NCBI GenBank assembly: GCA_010909165.1 | Contig: MU008222.1 | Location: 105,965 to 169,964 of the forward strand | DNA length: 64,000 bases | DNA from: Anthoceros angustus | Lineage: Eukaryota > Streptophyta > Anthocerotopsida > Anthocerotales > Anthocerotaceae | Reading direction: 5' to 3' | Part shown: piece by piece, positions 11,925 to 23,760 of the stretch | How the letters are laid out: the number at the start of each line of letters is the position of its first letter | Position numbering within the stretch: the stretch's first letter is position 1 | Notes under the pieces: model-generated | Told to the model about the DNA's origin: nothing | What the model saw: only the letters and a program-made list of their open reading frames with translations | Database searches by the model: none | Made by a program: the position numbers and the translations under genes

Positions 11925-13065
11925 TATTGGAGGAAGGAACTCAAGATAGGCATCAAGATAAGGAAGGGATTCATAAGAAGTCCTTAAATTAGCTTGAAGA
12001 CATGGGGCAAGATGCCACTTGGGAAGACTTTTCTTTAGAGGAGGAGGCATTAATGCTTGTCACCGAGAGTGTGTTGACTAGCTAGATAGGAATGTTGGAG
12101 AGCCATTAAGGCTCACATAGGTGAATTTGCTAGAATAGAATTTTACCCAAGATGCTTGGATGTCGAACTTAAAGTCGACAATAGGATACACTAAAATAAG
12201 GAGTAAGGCGTGCAGGAGGCGCGCCGGCTGTATGTGAGGACCTCCCTATAAAAGGAGGGAGCTTGTGAAGTAAAATTATCGTGTCTTGCGCTCCCATCCT
12301 CCCGAGTCCTTCACTTTGTGTGCAGAATTTCGTGGCAAGCCAACGCAGGTCCGTAGAGGGAGAACGCGGTCGAGTCTGGGCGGAGGCTTGCTCTTTGCGC
12401 CCGCTAGCCTCCCTTGTGAATGGTTGTGTGAATTGTTTTGCTTTGAGTGTGTGGCGATGCTCAAGGAACTCTCGGCTTGAGGGTAGACTGGAAAGACTCC
12501 GGAGGTTCTCGTCTGCAAACCACATAGCAACCGCCCAAGGAAGAACTCGTTAATTTCCGGACCCTGGGTTGTGCCGTAAGGCGAGTTGGAATTAATGAGC
12601 CAGCAATTGGTGTTAGAGTAGGAGATTGTGGAGGAAGGAAGGGTAGATGAGTAGAAGAAGAGGCGTTGTTGATTGAGAGAGTTGTGAGGAGGATTAGAGT
12701 GTAGGAAAAGCAAGGCCCAGGCGAGCCTAAGGGACGAATCCCAAATCTGCAAGTAAGAGGGCGCTCCTGTGTGGAGAAGAGTGTCTTAGGAGTAGGGACG
12801 TTGCGGTGTGGGTCGGGGTCCCCAGGCGCCCGTGATAGACACCCTTCGTTAAGACGTGACCGCAATTGTGTGGTGTCGTTGTAGGTTGAGGTTTGGTGAG
12901 TTCTGAGCGATGCTGGTGTGTAGCTGAGGCGTGAGGCGCCTTGCTTGTTTAGAAGGCTGAGGTAGTGTGTAGCTGCGGTGGCAGATTTCTCAAGATTGTT
13001 CCACAAGTCTCATGGGGCCAGTGAACCAGCGGATGGGATAAGTGTGGCCGCTAGAGGTGCATCTA
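11925..13065 (+). promoter_or_regulatory. LTR-like region of element B, duplicated copy
   Basis: Second copy of the 9,590-10,765 region, including a TATA box (CCTATAAAAGG, about 12,244) and the terminal block with TCTCATGGG and GGGATAAGTGTGGC (about 13,008-13,048). Comparison with copy 1 shows CTG changed to CCG (GTGACTGCAATT against GTGACCGCAATT), CAG changed to CGG, and other losses. Confidence 0.5.
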
Positions 13066-13069
13066 GGGA

Positions 13070-14111
13070 GCCCAGGATGCCTCCCACACTCCCACTTCGA
13101 CTCCACTTGATCTTGTCCAGTTTTCGGCCATTCTTGGCGTGGGCCTTCACTCCTCAGTCCATCATGTCTAGGACCTCCTGGGATTTCAGGAGGCAATCCT
13201 TTTTCCCTCCATTGGTCCTCGAGGAGAGCAATTCTTGAGCTCTCCTCCTCGGCCTTCCATACACACACATCGAATGCTTCAAAGCAGTCCATTGGATCGG
13301 TCGAGAGCATTCCTCTCGACAGCAGCGGCAGGCTGCCTCCGATTGATGGAGATTGATGTAGCACTCCTCAATCAATTCCAAATTGGTGTAGGCCCATTGG
13401 CGGCCATACACCATCCCAATTGGATGTTGTCTTCTTACGCCTTCTGCGAAAATCGACCAAATCCCTGGGGTTGAGCTGCCCTGCAAAGCACGTAAATTGG
13501 GGCATCTCGACCTCACCCCCTCCTGGCGGAGCAGCCTCCGCTGCCGCCTTCTTCCCTTTTCCTCCTCGCGAGGAAGAACCTTTGGCAGGCGGCTCCTTCC
13601 CCTTGCCTTTCCCTGCTCGAGGCATGGCGCTTTTCCCTTCTCCAAATGCTTCAAGGAAGGGAATTACTCTATAATTTGAGAGCTTCAAAACTCCACACCT
13701 AACCACACCCCTTCCTTGTTGTGGCAACAACACTCACCTACAATACCACGTTAGCCACGGCAGGTTCTCATTGCTGTAACCTCCTCTCCGTGGTCCTTCC
13801 TCAGGGCGCCGCCGCCAATTGTTCACAGCGCTCCTCCACGCCCTCAAGTTCTGCGACCTGACCTCGAGTGCTCGCTGCTGGCTCTCGCTCCGCACCTCCT
13901 TCTCCAGTAGCTCGGGGCGCGTGGAGAGCTCCCCCTCTCGTTCGCGGCACTCCGCGCTTTTCTTCCTTCCACCGGTCGCTTGCGCCTCGCGGTTGGGTCC
14001 GGTCCCTCCTCGATGAAGCGGCGCGTGCCGCCACTCGCTCGGCTTGCTCGTGATGGCAGCTCCTCTTCGCGGCGATGGTGGCCTTCCTCTTCGCTTCACG
14101 CTCCAACTCAA
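13070..14111 (-). pseudogene. Inverted element B-like gag fragments
   Basis: On the - strand, 13,154-13,624 begins MPRAGKGKGK, continues through a Lys/Ser/Ala-rich basic stretch, then a segment with NPRDLVDF and YTNLELIEE and a GRPRRRAQELLSS end. The same segments appear at 7,131-7,330 and 43,214-43,400 on the + strand, so this is the N-terminal part of the element B protein in opposite orientation. At 13,734-14,111 the - strand encodes a basic, Glu/Arg-rich coiled coil that may belong to another copy. Both pieces are frameshifted. Confidence 0.45.
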
Positions 14112-14235
14112 CTCAACTCCAACTCAACTCCAACTCCAACTCCAACTCCAACTCCAACTCCAACTCCAACTCCAACTCCAACTCCAACTCCAACTCCAAC
14201 TCCAACTCCAGCTCTAGCTCTAGCTCTAGCTCTTC
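14101..14235. repeat. Hexanucleotide microsatellite (CCAACT)n then (AGCTCT)n
   Basis: About 17 near-perfect copies of a six-base unit (CAACTC register), followed by about four copies of AGCTCT. The unit length divides by three, so long open frames exist in several registers (Thr-Pro, Asn-Ser, or Gly-Val on the - strand). These frames are a consequence of the repeat and are not evidence of a gene. Confidence 0.95.
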
Positions 14236-14700
14236 GCGAAGTGGAGGAAGCGCTGCCCAAAACTGCACTTTGCCCTCTTTGGATGACTGCCACCTGGAGG
14301 CTGCACAACCCTAGATTTGGTTCATCATTCCAAAATCCTAATCCTATCTAAACTGCCTAGTTCCCTATCCTGCCTGCTATCCCTAATTAATCGCTTTCTA
14401 ATTACTCTATACATTAATTCCCCTATTGGTGGGCATATATAGTGGATATTCCCTCCTATTCTAATTTCCCCTTTACGGTGAGATCTAGTACCTACCACAG
14501 TGATCACGACCTACAAATGGTAGTCTCTTCGAGCTCACCTACGGCGTGGTGTGTAGCCCTACTGTGAGGTACACTTGTCCCCGCCCTTTCGGGCTGCCTT
14601 CCTATCTCGCCTAGGGGTCATTTTGACCCGTTTTCTTTCCCTTGGGATATCCTCCTCGCTTCCCCACTACTACCCTACAACTCCAGCTTCAAAGAATTCA
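14235..14700. other. Non-coding AT-rich region
   Basis: No gene recognised. On the - strand the AT-rich segment with TATATAT (about 14,435-14,450) resembles the promoter-like stretch near 6,211, which suggests it is the 5' region of the inverted element B copy. Confidence 0.35.
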
Positions 14701-17330
14701 GAAAATTCCCGACATGATCCCCTTCAATCGATTTTAGCCAAAAAAAAAATCAAGTTCGTCCTTCCTCCGGCTCTTTTGGGTTGGTTGCCCAAACTTTTGC
14801 ATTCCACACATGGTCATGCTGACATGATCCCGCTTAGCTATCTGCAACTTATCCCGGAGATACCGAACTTGCTCAAGAAAATTCTTCTTCTTTCGCTTGT
14901 CCGCCATCTGGTTGTGATCGGTAGCCAAAATCCTCATCTCAAAGACAGTTAGGCCACAATACACATGGGCTTTGATCCACTGTAAACGCGCCTTCTCCGG
15001 TGAGATATCTGCAAGGTGCCTCATGGCTGCGTAGGTATGGTTTCCACCTGATACGCCCATGACATACTTCTTCGCTCTAAACCTTTTCCAATCAAGCTGT
15101 TGTCCTCGCATTCTGCAAGATCAATCATACATAGAAGAGGAAGCACTCCTTCTTCAATCCTCCCCTTAGCAATGACGCGAGCAAGATAATTGGCCCATGC
15201 CTCATCAACTTTCCGGATCCGGGCATCGGGGTCGGGAAGGAAGGCGCAAATTTTCCGTTTACCAACAGTTTGGAACAACCTTTTGGAGTATGCGCGCCGA
15301 ACATTGTCGATAGTCTTCCTCCATATGCGATGCCGCCAAGCGCTCATTGTCGGTTTCCACATGAAGAGTCTGAATCTCATTGCTGTCGGATGGTCTGGTG
15401 CCGCGCTTGCCTGTCTTCCGACTTTGCGTGCCTTCGACTACTCCAGATTTTGTTCTGTTACTCCTGCCGCAATCCCCTTTGCCTGTTTTTTGCCTTTTGT
15501 GAAGTGGTGAGGAGTCGCTGGGAGTATGGACCCCTTCCTTGGAAGGGTGGGCGCGGCATGCGGCGCCCTCTTCACCATCGTGTCGGAGGCGCGCATGCGC
15601 CCCCTCTTCATCGTCGTCGGCGGGGCGCATGCGGCGCCCTCTTCACCGCTGCGAGGGGCCGCATGCGCGCCTCTTCTTCCTGCCCGATGAGGGCGCGCAT
15701 GCCGCGCCCCCTTCTTCCCGATGCAGGCGGGCGCCGGCATGCGCCTTCCTGTCTTGCATCCCTCGCCTCCTCGACCTCCATACCACCCAGTGCTGGGGTG
15801 TCTCGGCCTTGGGATCCCTAAGGCTGCATGCGGCGTCCTCCATCTCCTCGTGCACTCACACCACCCAACGTGGGTGTTCCGGACTCTCGGTGGTGGGGCT
15901 CTGCCTCACTTCTCTCGATATATGGGATAGTAAGGATATCCATTGACGCCCCGGGGAGGTCCAACCTGACCTCCCCACCACGACCTTCTCCCCCATGCCC
16001 CGAAGCCTCATCATCGGAATGTCCCAAAACATCCGGGACTGGCCCATCTTCTTCATCCGATGGCCCAAACTCATTCTCCTCTTCGTCATCAACAAATGCC
16101 ATTTCCCCTTGTGCAAACACACCAAGTCCTTGGCGCGTTATCCGATATGAAACCTCCCGCCTGTGAGTTTTGATGGAGGAGGTAATGGCTTCCATAGTTT
16201 TACAGCTGCTCTTCCGGCTGAGCAGGACAAACCAGATCAGCAAGAAAAGCGGGCAAGGTGAAGCGTTCTCCATTTGAAACAACAAGCAATGCTAAAAAAG
16301 GTTGTGTTGGGTGGCACTCACACACTCAGCAGCTTCTCGAAATTTCGGGACAAGGCTCGCGGCTCACATCATGGGCATTGAAGTTGGCACTCAGTAAACA
16401 CACTATAATCTTCATTGTTCGGAAGAGTGTTGAATTCATATGGCCTTCAGTGCATAGGATCTCGACTGGCTCCTTCCTCCATATCAATTGTTGCCCACAC
16501 CACCCACCCTGCTACTCGTGCCCTCTGATTCGGCAAGGCTCCCGCGTGTCCATACATCCACAACTTCAGCATTGGAGTCCAGATTTCGTTCTGCATCAGG
16601 CTCCCCAGATTCAGTTAAAAACCACTCCTTGTCCAGCGCATTAGTTTCTTCTACCTGTTTGCTGTGGCGCCGGATCATGACAGATTCCTCGTATGTGTAA
16701 GGAGAAGGGAGTGGTTCTGGAGCTTTTGCCCTAGGTGGTTTGGCCAGCCCAGTTTTCTCCCCCCCTCCAGCAACAACCTTGTCCGCTTGCCTCGCCGACG
16801 ATCCGCACTTTCACGAGACGGCTCCTCCCGAACCATGGTCGATTGCAGCTGGATTTGCCTCCAACAAATCCTCTAGTTGGCATGGACACCCGCGCTCCAC
16901 CTTCTCACGGCAAAGTATCGCTCTTTCTTCTTTTGCGATGCTTGCGCGCTTTTCCAGTGCAGGGCCAACAAGGGCCCATCTTGCAGGTCCTTCTTGCGTC
17001 TCCCACTAGCCATGGCCACGATGATGTCTTCTAACGAGAAAAGACATGGAGAAATCGAACGCAATCACAAATAGAAAGTGCAATCACAAAGCAAGAGATG
17101 ACAACAACCTTTGCACGCGTCCCGTCCATTCCGATGCCTCGCGTGCACAACGTCTCCTCCAATGGTGATCCCGCTAAGGCGGCTTGCTCGAGCTCCGAGG
17201 TGTCGCCCAACCAATCGAAAACGGAGCAGGCAAAGGCGCGCGAAAGGTATGTTTTACGCTCACTCCGCACCAGGAGGAGGAGCGACTTGCCGCGTGGCAC
17301 CCTAATTAGGTCCCGCATCATGGCATATCT
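14700..17330 (-). pseudogene. Unknown gag-like ORF cluster with P2 repeats
   Basis: A series of - strand open pieces, read from high to low coordinates: a start near 17,010 (MASGRRKKDLQDG), an acidic segment at 15,818-16,285, an Ala/Arg/Gly/His-rich repeated segment at 15,438-15,740 coded by GC-rich P2 palindromes, then basic, charged segments at 15,021-15,630 and 14,734-15,111 with coiled-coil character. No catalytic domain was recognised. The layout (charged protein, palindrome-coded linker, coiled coil) parallels element B but I see no sequence similarity. A non-autonomous retroelement gag is my best guess. Confidence 0.35.
15540..15745. repeat. P2 GC-rich palindrome cluster
   Basis: Five to seven imperfect copies of a GC-rich palindrome centred on GCATGC (variants such as GGCGCGGCATGCGGCGCC and GGCGCGCATGCGCC), separated by CTCTTCACC-like spacers. 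In the - strand ORF they encode repeats rich in Arg, Ala, Gly and His. A nearly perfect 22-base form occurs at 42,777-42,798. Confidence 0.75.
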
Positions 17331-18480
17331 AGTGGAAATGCACCAAATCCGCGTTATTGGTAACCTTCGATATTTTAAAATAGGAATAGCGGCTACTGCA
17401 AACCCTAGGTGTAATGAGATTATGATTGCGTTTGCATATCACAAAGGATGGTGTACGCCAATGAATATGTAGTTAAGGCACCGCCGCCCTTCTCAGTGCA
17501 TGATTTCCTATGCGTGTCAAACGAGTGGCGTGGACAAAGCTAGACATGACCTTATAGTGGTTTGCTATCTTCAGCCATTCTATAGAACTAGTTTTTGTGT
17601 GCCCTCCTTGTGCTTTTCGAAGGGACCGGGGACAAAGATGCTCACTGCAACCCACAACACCGATGAAGCGGAGGTGTTTGCACTCTGTTTTGTGGACAGG
17701 CATCCTGGACGATCCTTACTTCCTTAAGTCTTGCTCACCAATTCCATTTGTGGCGGGGGATCGCGAGATCTGCAGGAAGCAGTGAGGTTTGAAGCCTCTC
17801 TACAATTCCTAAGGTCGATGGACATGAGAGCAAGAAGCGGACATGCAGGCGCGATGAACCCAATGAAGCAATGTCAACATGCCTCTGCCTTTGCCTTTGA
17901 GTGAGTGTTATTTTTGCGCATGTGTCTTGTAGTCTTGTGCTTGGGTGTCGTAATCTTCACGAAGGTGGGATCGGGTAGGACATTACTTTCTTAATCATAA
18001 GGCTTGCCGGTCGATCATCCATTTTCCTGTCTCGCAGGTCCGGGGTGGAAAGAGCGCATCGGCTGGCAGGATGCCCGGTATGTGCCAACTCAGAAACGTG
18101 AACCTCTATCGGGCATTGGAGAAAAGTCCAGAGGTCGACCGAGGAGGCCACAGAGGCTGGAAGCGAGAACTCACGCAGCAGGGCTTATTCACCATTCATG
18201 AGTCGAGGATGAAGGGGGTGCTGCTTGCTCGGCGTGTTGACTCACTTGCAGGGAATCTTGGGAAGATGTGCGATTGATGTGAAGCCGGTGGTGATGGCGA
18301 AATTTCGGACTCTTAACTCATCACGGGAAATAAGCGGGTACAATGGATAACAATGAAGGAGAAGGATTTGGAACATGTACAAGACCAACGTATCCACCCA
18401 AAACAGCTTGTGGCGGAGAACAATGGGTGTGCCCCTACAGGCTGAAGTATGTTGCAAAGCGGAGAAGCAGTGCGGTGTGT
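17331..18480. other. No recognisable gene
   Basis: Mixed-composition sequence with only short open frames, none showing a domain. It lies between the unknown gag-like locus and the left LTR-like block of the - strand gypsy element, so it may hold untranslated element sequence. CAG and CTG are present but not dense. Confidence 0.4.
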
Positions 18481-19460
18481 CGTAGCCATTTGGTTTTCCT
18501 AATCGAGATGTAAACACAAGCGAGACTTTGCATAATCGACGCGTTTTAACATAGTGTATGTGCACAGCATCACGCATAGGCGCGCCATTGCATGCGACCG
18601 AGTTTTTCAATCTGCGAACCACTTGTTTTGCAGCAATGAAATTTGTCCTTGGCCTTTGGCGGAAGGACACCAGTTCTTGTAAAGTTCTGGCCTTGGCGAG
18701 GAACAGAGAAGGCAAGGAGGCATAAATAGCCTCCGACCGCGAACATGAGATCAAGTTGGTTGCTGAGGCTCCCACTTGATAGTCAGTTCCCAAAAGTCCA
18801 CGAGAAATGAGACAAGCTGTAGGGACGGTATGGCTGCCTTTCCATTCGGACAAACATCTACAATCCAAGAATCCATGGTGGGTGCCACATATATAGGCAA
18901 AACCCAGTTCTCGAGTGCCTCCTCGTTCTCGATGGTAGGCACTTTAGGTATATATTATAATCCTACTTTCCTTGGCCTTGAATAAATAATAATGTTTATG
19001 AGTTCAACCATCTATTCGCCCTTTTCCTTGATTTGATTTTATGTGTTTTCAATATAGTCCATTTCATGCCTATATGCATGCCACGCCTTACATACATAAC
19101 CATGTACATAGATTGCATGTGTCATGACACATCATCCGTAACATGTCCACATACATCACATGTCATCCATCGTCATGCATACATACCATGTGCATGCCAT
19201 CCATGGGATGCACATGCCATCACATGCACATCTCCAAATCAAGTGGCTTATGCCAAATGGGATGCCAATCGATCCATGTCAATCGTTTCATCGGTTTGTC
19301 TTCCCGGCAGCAATTGTCAGCGCAATAGCCCATGCGCATCGACCCTTTTCAACTGCGGACCACTTTGGCGGAAACAAAATTCTTCCTTGGCCTTTGGCCA
19401 AAGAAGAAAGTTCTGGCCTTAGCCGAACAAGGCAAGGAGGCATAAATAGCCTCGACATGG
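18480..19460 (-). repeat. Left LTR-like block of gypsy element, internally duplicated
   Basis: The stretch 18,742-19,300 is repeated at 27,177-27,740, flanking a - strand gypsy coding region, so the pair behaves as LTRs. Shared landmarks: GATCAAGTTGGTTGCTGAGG, CATCTACAATCCAAGAATCC, and a CATG-dense stretch (about 19,070-19,240). Within the left block, about 18,578-18,745 recurs at 19,322-19,465 with shared AAGGCAAGGAGG and CATAAATAGCC (TATA-like), a local tandem duplication. Exact TG..CA ends and target-site duplications were not identified. Confidence 0.6.
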
Positions 19461-20022
19461 CGACCCCCGAAAATACGGGGTGAAAACCCACAGCTTTTCC
19501 ACAAATTATCGATACAATCCGGTGAAAACAACTTACAGGCCAAACCATCCTTTGCGGGTGTGAGGTTAGGTGGATGCATCACTCTCCAAGTCCTCATCAT
19601 CCGATTCCTCAACGAGTTCGGGCTTGATCTCCTCGCTTGACTCCAAGTGCGACAACACACAAAAATAGGACTCTGTCTGCGGCATCCTCCTGCTGGATAA
19701 TCAAAAGCGAGGTTTGGGGCAATGAATTGTCATGTGGTCGCAAGCTTGCGGCGAAATGCCTTCTGTCTGTTGAATCCCATGTTGTTTGCTCAATGTAATC
19801 TTTTCGGTTTATACGTGACGATAAATTGCCAGGCCATCCAACAAGCGGTGTGGCTTTGTCTTGAGGTGATGGAAGAATAGTAGCCGATCTTTCAAATAGA
19901 CTAACCTTTACGGCACCTGTCTTCCCACATGATCGCTCCTTGGGCAACCTCAAGCCATCAAACATTTGATGCATGAAAGTGGTGTTGATTTGCGCGGGCT
20001 CCTTCACGATGGGCTGTCCATG

Positions 20023-20763
20023 TCAAGACATGGCACGGAGTCCTCTCATGCAACTCAAACAAATCACGGTGATGCAGGGTAAAACTCCACTCGACACGCT
20101 CATGGTGCGTCTCCACATAGAACTCGAGCTCCTTAAAACTCCTTTGGAGAATTCCCTCTCGTCGCCCGCTGTGACAAATCCCATTGCTTGCCCTCGTTGT
20201 TGATCGGAGGCAGCGTCTTTGGAAGGTCTTTGCAGTTGCTTGCACACCTTTGGTGGCACTACCTCAAGGACAGCAACTCTCGGACGACTGTGCCTGATGT
20301 TGCTCATGGTCTTGTGTCTGTAGGAGCAAACCGTCCTCTGCTCCCGAGCCCCTTGTCCTAGCAGGCACCTGCTCCTTCTCACGTTGTGGCGTTGCATCAC
20401 GAACTGTGGTGCTCCTGGTACGCCTGGGTTCTGAGGTATCTTCCCTGGTCCTCGCTTGCTGTGCTTCTCGCCGTCCACGCTCGAAGCTGCGTTGGTGAGC
20501 CTCCATCTCCTCTTCAGCTGGCCGTTGCTTTCGTGGCCTCCCTCTCTTGCGCTTGGGTGCTTCAGACCCAAACACCACTGCACCTTCTTGCTAATTGGTG
20601 CTGGGGCTTGTGTGTCTGCCTCCGCTTCGCATATGGTTCGTAACTCGATCCATCCAACAACCAACTTTGCATGCAAGCGAGCACTTGCTCTGTGATTGTC
20701 GAGCCCCGGTGAGAAGACTCCTCCAGTGCGGCAAGGAATTTGGCGTCGTGCTCTCTTCCACAC
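20023..20763 (-). pseudogene. Gypsy pol C-terminal tail with AT-hook-like motif
   Basis: In one - frame, 20,264-20,578 reads GSEAPKRKRGRPRKQRPAEE. It contains an AT-hook core (GRPRK) in a highly basic context, followed by Arg/Glu-rich sequence. Similar basic tails follow integrase in some plant gypsy elements and could contact DNA. A 246-residue open frame covers the same DNA in another register, but its composition is not domain-like. Confidence 0.45.
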
Positions 20764-21099
20764 TGCTTGGTGGCGTCACTAAATTCTCGGAGGAGGCGGA
20801 CAAGCTGCCGGCGGTGAGTGATTCTGAGAAGAGCACTCTTGAGAATAGCACCCTCATGAGCTGCCTTGTTGGCGCTAGCCTTGGCAACAAGAATTCCATT
20901 GTCAAGATATCGCTCATTGAACTTTCCTCTTTTGCAACTACTCATCATTCTGCTCTCGTCCTCTTGTACCCATTCCAACACGAGTTGTGCTGGAGTGTTA
21001 CTCTCCAACTCTGTTCGGTCTGAGCGTACTTCTTCTTCATTCTCTCGGTAGATAGAGCCATGGCGCATGCAAACTTGTTGAATCACATGTTCACGGATT

Positions 21100-21790
21100 C
21101 CTTGGAATATCCTTTAATGCGGTGTGAGACAGAAAATATGATAGCCTCTTGCACTGTCACATAAGAGCATAAGCTCTTCATCCAAGTGTGCCCGCATGCC
21201 TCACAAGCGTCCCATGGTACCATGTTTGAGGAACAATTCTTGCATCATCAAGATTTGGCAAGTGACATGGAGCTAAATGTTTCATATGCTCCTTGCATAC
21301 GCCATCCGTCCTTGAGTTCCACTACTCCTTGCTCACCCACATTTACCACCACGAGAATCAACCTTTCTTGACATCTAATGTGCTTTGGTCCGTTGTGTGG
21401 TACACATAATCTCTGAGTGCGAATTTCACGGCCTTGGGCTTCCATGAGCCCCGCGTGTGAGCATATCTCAAGCTGGTCTCGTGCAATCGCAAGATTCCAT
21501 AGCCATGGGCGAGAATCCTTGAACATTTACTCTAGCTTGCACTTCTTTGTAAGCACACCTCCATATTCCTACTCGGTCTAGAATATTTGTCTTTCATTGG
21601 GCAAAGCGCATTCCTTCAAACAATGAAACTTCCCAATCTTGCTGCACTCACTCTATAACCCAACACAATATAGGAAGTAATTCATCCACTTGGGTTCCAC
21701 GGTGATGCGATGCTTCGAGGCGTCCTTGAATATGCGAACCAACCTCTCAAACCATCGGAGGATGATCCCTAGGCGTTCTCCTGATCAATC
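21100..21790. other. Gypsy element interior, no domain recognised
   Basis: Between integrase and the basic tail. By position it should encode the integrase C-terminal part on the - strand, but frame breaks leave only short pieces without a clear motif. Confidence 0.35.
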
Positions 21791-22110
21791 GACTTCATCC
21801 GACAGCGTCCGGAATTCTCCTCTGAATTCATTGCCTTGATCGGTGAGCACCTCCTCGCACCCAATCTCTCACTGAAGGCTCTGCTGGTGTAATATGAGGT
21901 TCTTTCGATGCTACCTCCACCCACTTGGAGAAGTGCTCAATCATCATCACCATGTGATTTCCTTGCTTTGTCAATGGTAGTTCCGGCATCAAGTCCGACC
22001 ACCAAAAACAAACCCGGATTGGTAAAGAGTGTAACACAACATCTTGTGTGTTAAACAGCCTTCTTTGCATCTGCTTGACTAGCCACCACTCTTTCCACAT
22101 GCATACATGC
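21790..22110 (-). pseudogene. Gypsy integrase fragment
   Basis: The - strand translation reads FNTQDVVLHSLPIR, then a Trp-x-x-D-like segment, then LTKQGNHMVMMIEHFSKWVE, the characteristic start of the integrase catalytic core (tyrosine replaced by histidine, conserved FSKWVE). A Glu-Pro-rich segment follows. The DDE triad cannot be completed because of frame breaks. It would catalyse insertion of element cDNA. Confidence 0.75.
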
Positions 22111-22119
22111 GGACCAAAT

Positions 22120-23760
22120 ATGTGGTCTTGACATGTGGTGTGTCCTTTTACACACCAAAGTGACCTAGTGTTTCATGCACTTTAATCACAAGTCTTTCTT
22201 GAGGACTTGGCAACCTCTCCTTCTCTCCATCACCATGAGTAGCCGCCTCGTCAATTTGCGGCGCTTTACTGACATTAGTCTGATACCTTCTTTGAGTACC
22301 AGCGGCAGTGAATGCCTCGGATGTCACGGACTAGATCGGCTCTCCTCCTGTTCACCTTGATCGCCATGAGTGCCATGGCTGCATGTTTCCATTGTCGCTC
22401 CAGCATCGCATTGACATTTGTGGATTCCTACTCAAACCATGCATTGTGGTGCACCTTGCACCTGTACAATCATGTCATATTCGGGCGGCCAATGCCCACG
22501 GTTCCGCTCAACTTCATGTTGGTCATGAGCCAATGAAGTGGTTGATGATCCGTCCTGGAAACGCCTTCCAAGCGGATAAATTAAATGCAACACGCCCACT
22601 GCTGAAGACACTCTCCTTCATATGAGGTAGTTTACCTCTGATTGTTGGATCGCTTGCATAAGCCACAACTCGCTCCATTCCTTGCGTCGATGCAGCGATC
22701 TTGCTCCTATATACTGCTCAATCCGTGCTCTGAGAACAAAGCGGCTTCTCAAAGTGGTCTAACGGCATGGGCTTCTCGACCAATTGATCCCTTAGATCTT
22801 GCCGGCTAGCTCTGTTCTTGATCCCATTTCCAAGTTACCTCCTTCTTGACGATCTCATAAGGGTTTGCATGTGGGCGGGGTCTTTCATAAACCTCGTAGT
22901 TCACCAACCCGAAACTCCTGCCACATCCTTGGGCATGCATCACGGCTGCACCTTAGCCAAGCTGACATGATTCCTCATGTCATGTCAAGATACTCAATCC
23001 GCTTGAATGCAAATTTGCACTTTTGGATGAGCTTTCAAGCTGATTTGGACAATCTTTGCGTAGAGTCTCGGATGATCCATATGTTCCTCGATGGTGTCAG
23101 AAAACTAGGATGTCGTCAATGTAACAACGCACAAGCGGCGGATCCACTCCAAGTCGCAATTCTGGAAATATATGGAAGCAGGGAAATAGTCTCCATTCCC
23201 AAAGCTGATCCTTTCCCCGCCGTTTTGCTCTTGTCTTGCTCCTCAATCACAATGTTGAAACACGGAAATCCAAAGTGGTAAAGTACTTTACCAATTGCAT
23301 CAAAAATCTCATCTGGAGTAGGCATGGGATCCACTCGTTGGTCGATAGTCCCACACATTCGCCTATCTTTTCGCCATTTTCGTCCTTCTTGGAGGGCGAT
23401 TGCGTGACATATCGAGCTTGATTTCGAATCAATCCACCTTCAAAGCTCGACAACGCTTGTCCACAATTTCCCACTTTCTGACTCAACCTATGCCTTCTTA
23501 GAAGATAGGCTCAGTGGTAACAATCTTGAACTTGATCTTTTCGTACCTTCCTAGCTCATTCTGAGCATAAAAAGCACCTTTGTTTTTCTCGAGCATGTCG
23601 ATGATCTTTTGTTTGTCCTCTGGTGACATCTTCATCAATCTTCCGCGTGAACCTCCTTGGTGACACTCTTGGTTACAAACTGTTTCCACAGACCATGCAA
23701 ACATGTCTTGGGTTCCTTCCCATCTCGCCCGGCTTTCCATCTTCACTAGGTGATGGTTCT
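22120..23760 (-). pseudogene. Gypsy reverse transcriptase and RNase H, frameshifted
   Basis: On the - strand, 23,498-23,746 holds MSPEDKQKIIDMLEKNKGAF, the leader before the polymerase. At 23,116-23,486 the finger and palm start is visible (PMPTPDEIFDAIGK, then a FTTLDF-like motif carrying the first catalytic Asp). Further pieces reach down to about 22,200, where RNase H should lie, but are too broken to assign residues. Order and orientation agree with the integrase downstream. Confidence 0.7.

Larger units (their letters stand above)
8655..13335. repeat. Tandem duplication, unit about 2.34 kb
   Basis: Sequence from about 8,655 to 10,999 is repeated directly at about 11,000 to 13,335. Each unit holds the element B coiled coil, the P1 cluster, the LTR-like region with a TATA box and a short reverse-oriented gene fragment. 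The junction lies in a GACAGCAGCG-like stretch near 10,997-11,006. The copies are nearly identical except for many short losses and substitutions, largely at CAG or CTG in one copy or the other. Confidence 0.8.

Noticed and set aside
14075-14351. Long open frames with Thr-Pro, Asn-Ser or Gly-Val dipeptide repeats
   Set aside because: They are forced by a hexanucleotide microsatellite that is open in several registers on both strands, and there is no domain on either side.
15270-15821. 183-codon + strand open frame, Arg/Pro/His-rich
   Set aside because: Produced by the GC-rich P2 cluster, which lacks stops on either strand. The - strand gag-like frame fits its surroundings better.
18242-18868. 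208-codon - strand open frame
   Set aside because: It overlaps LTR-like sequence that is repeated elsewhere as non-coding DNA. Composition and lack of motifs argue against a gene.
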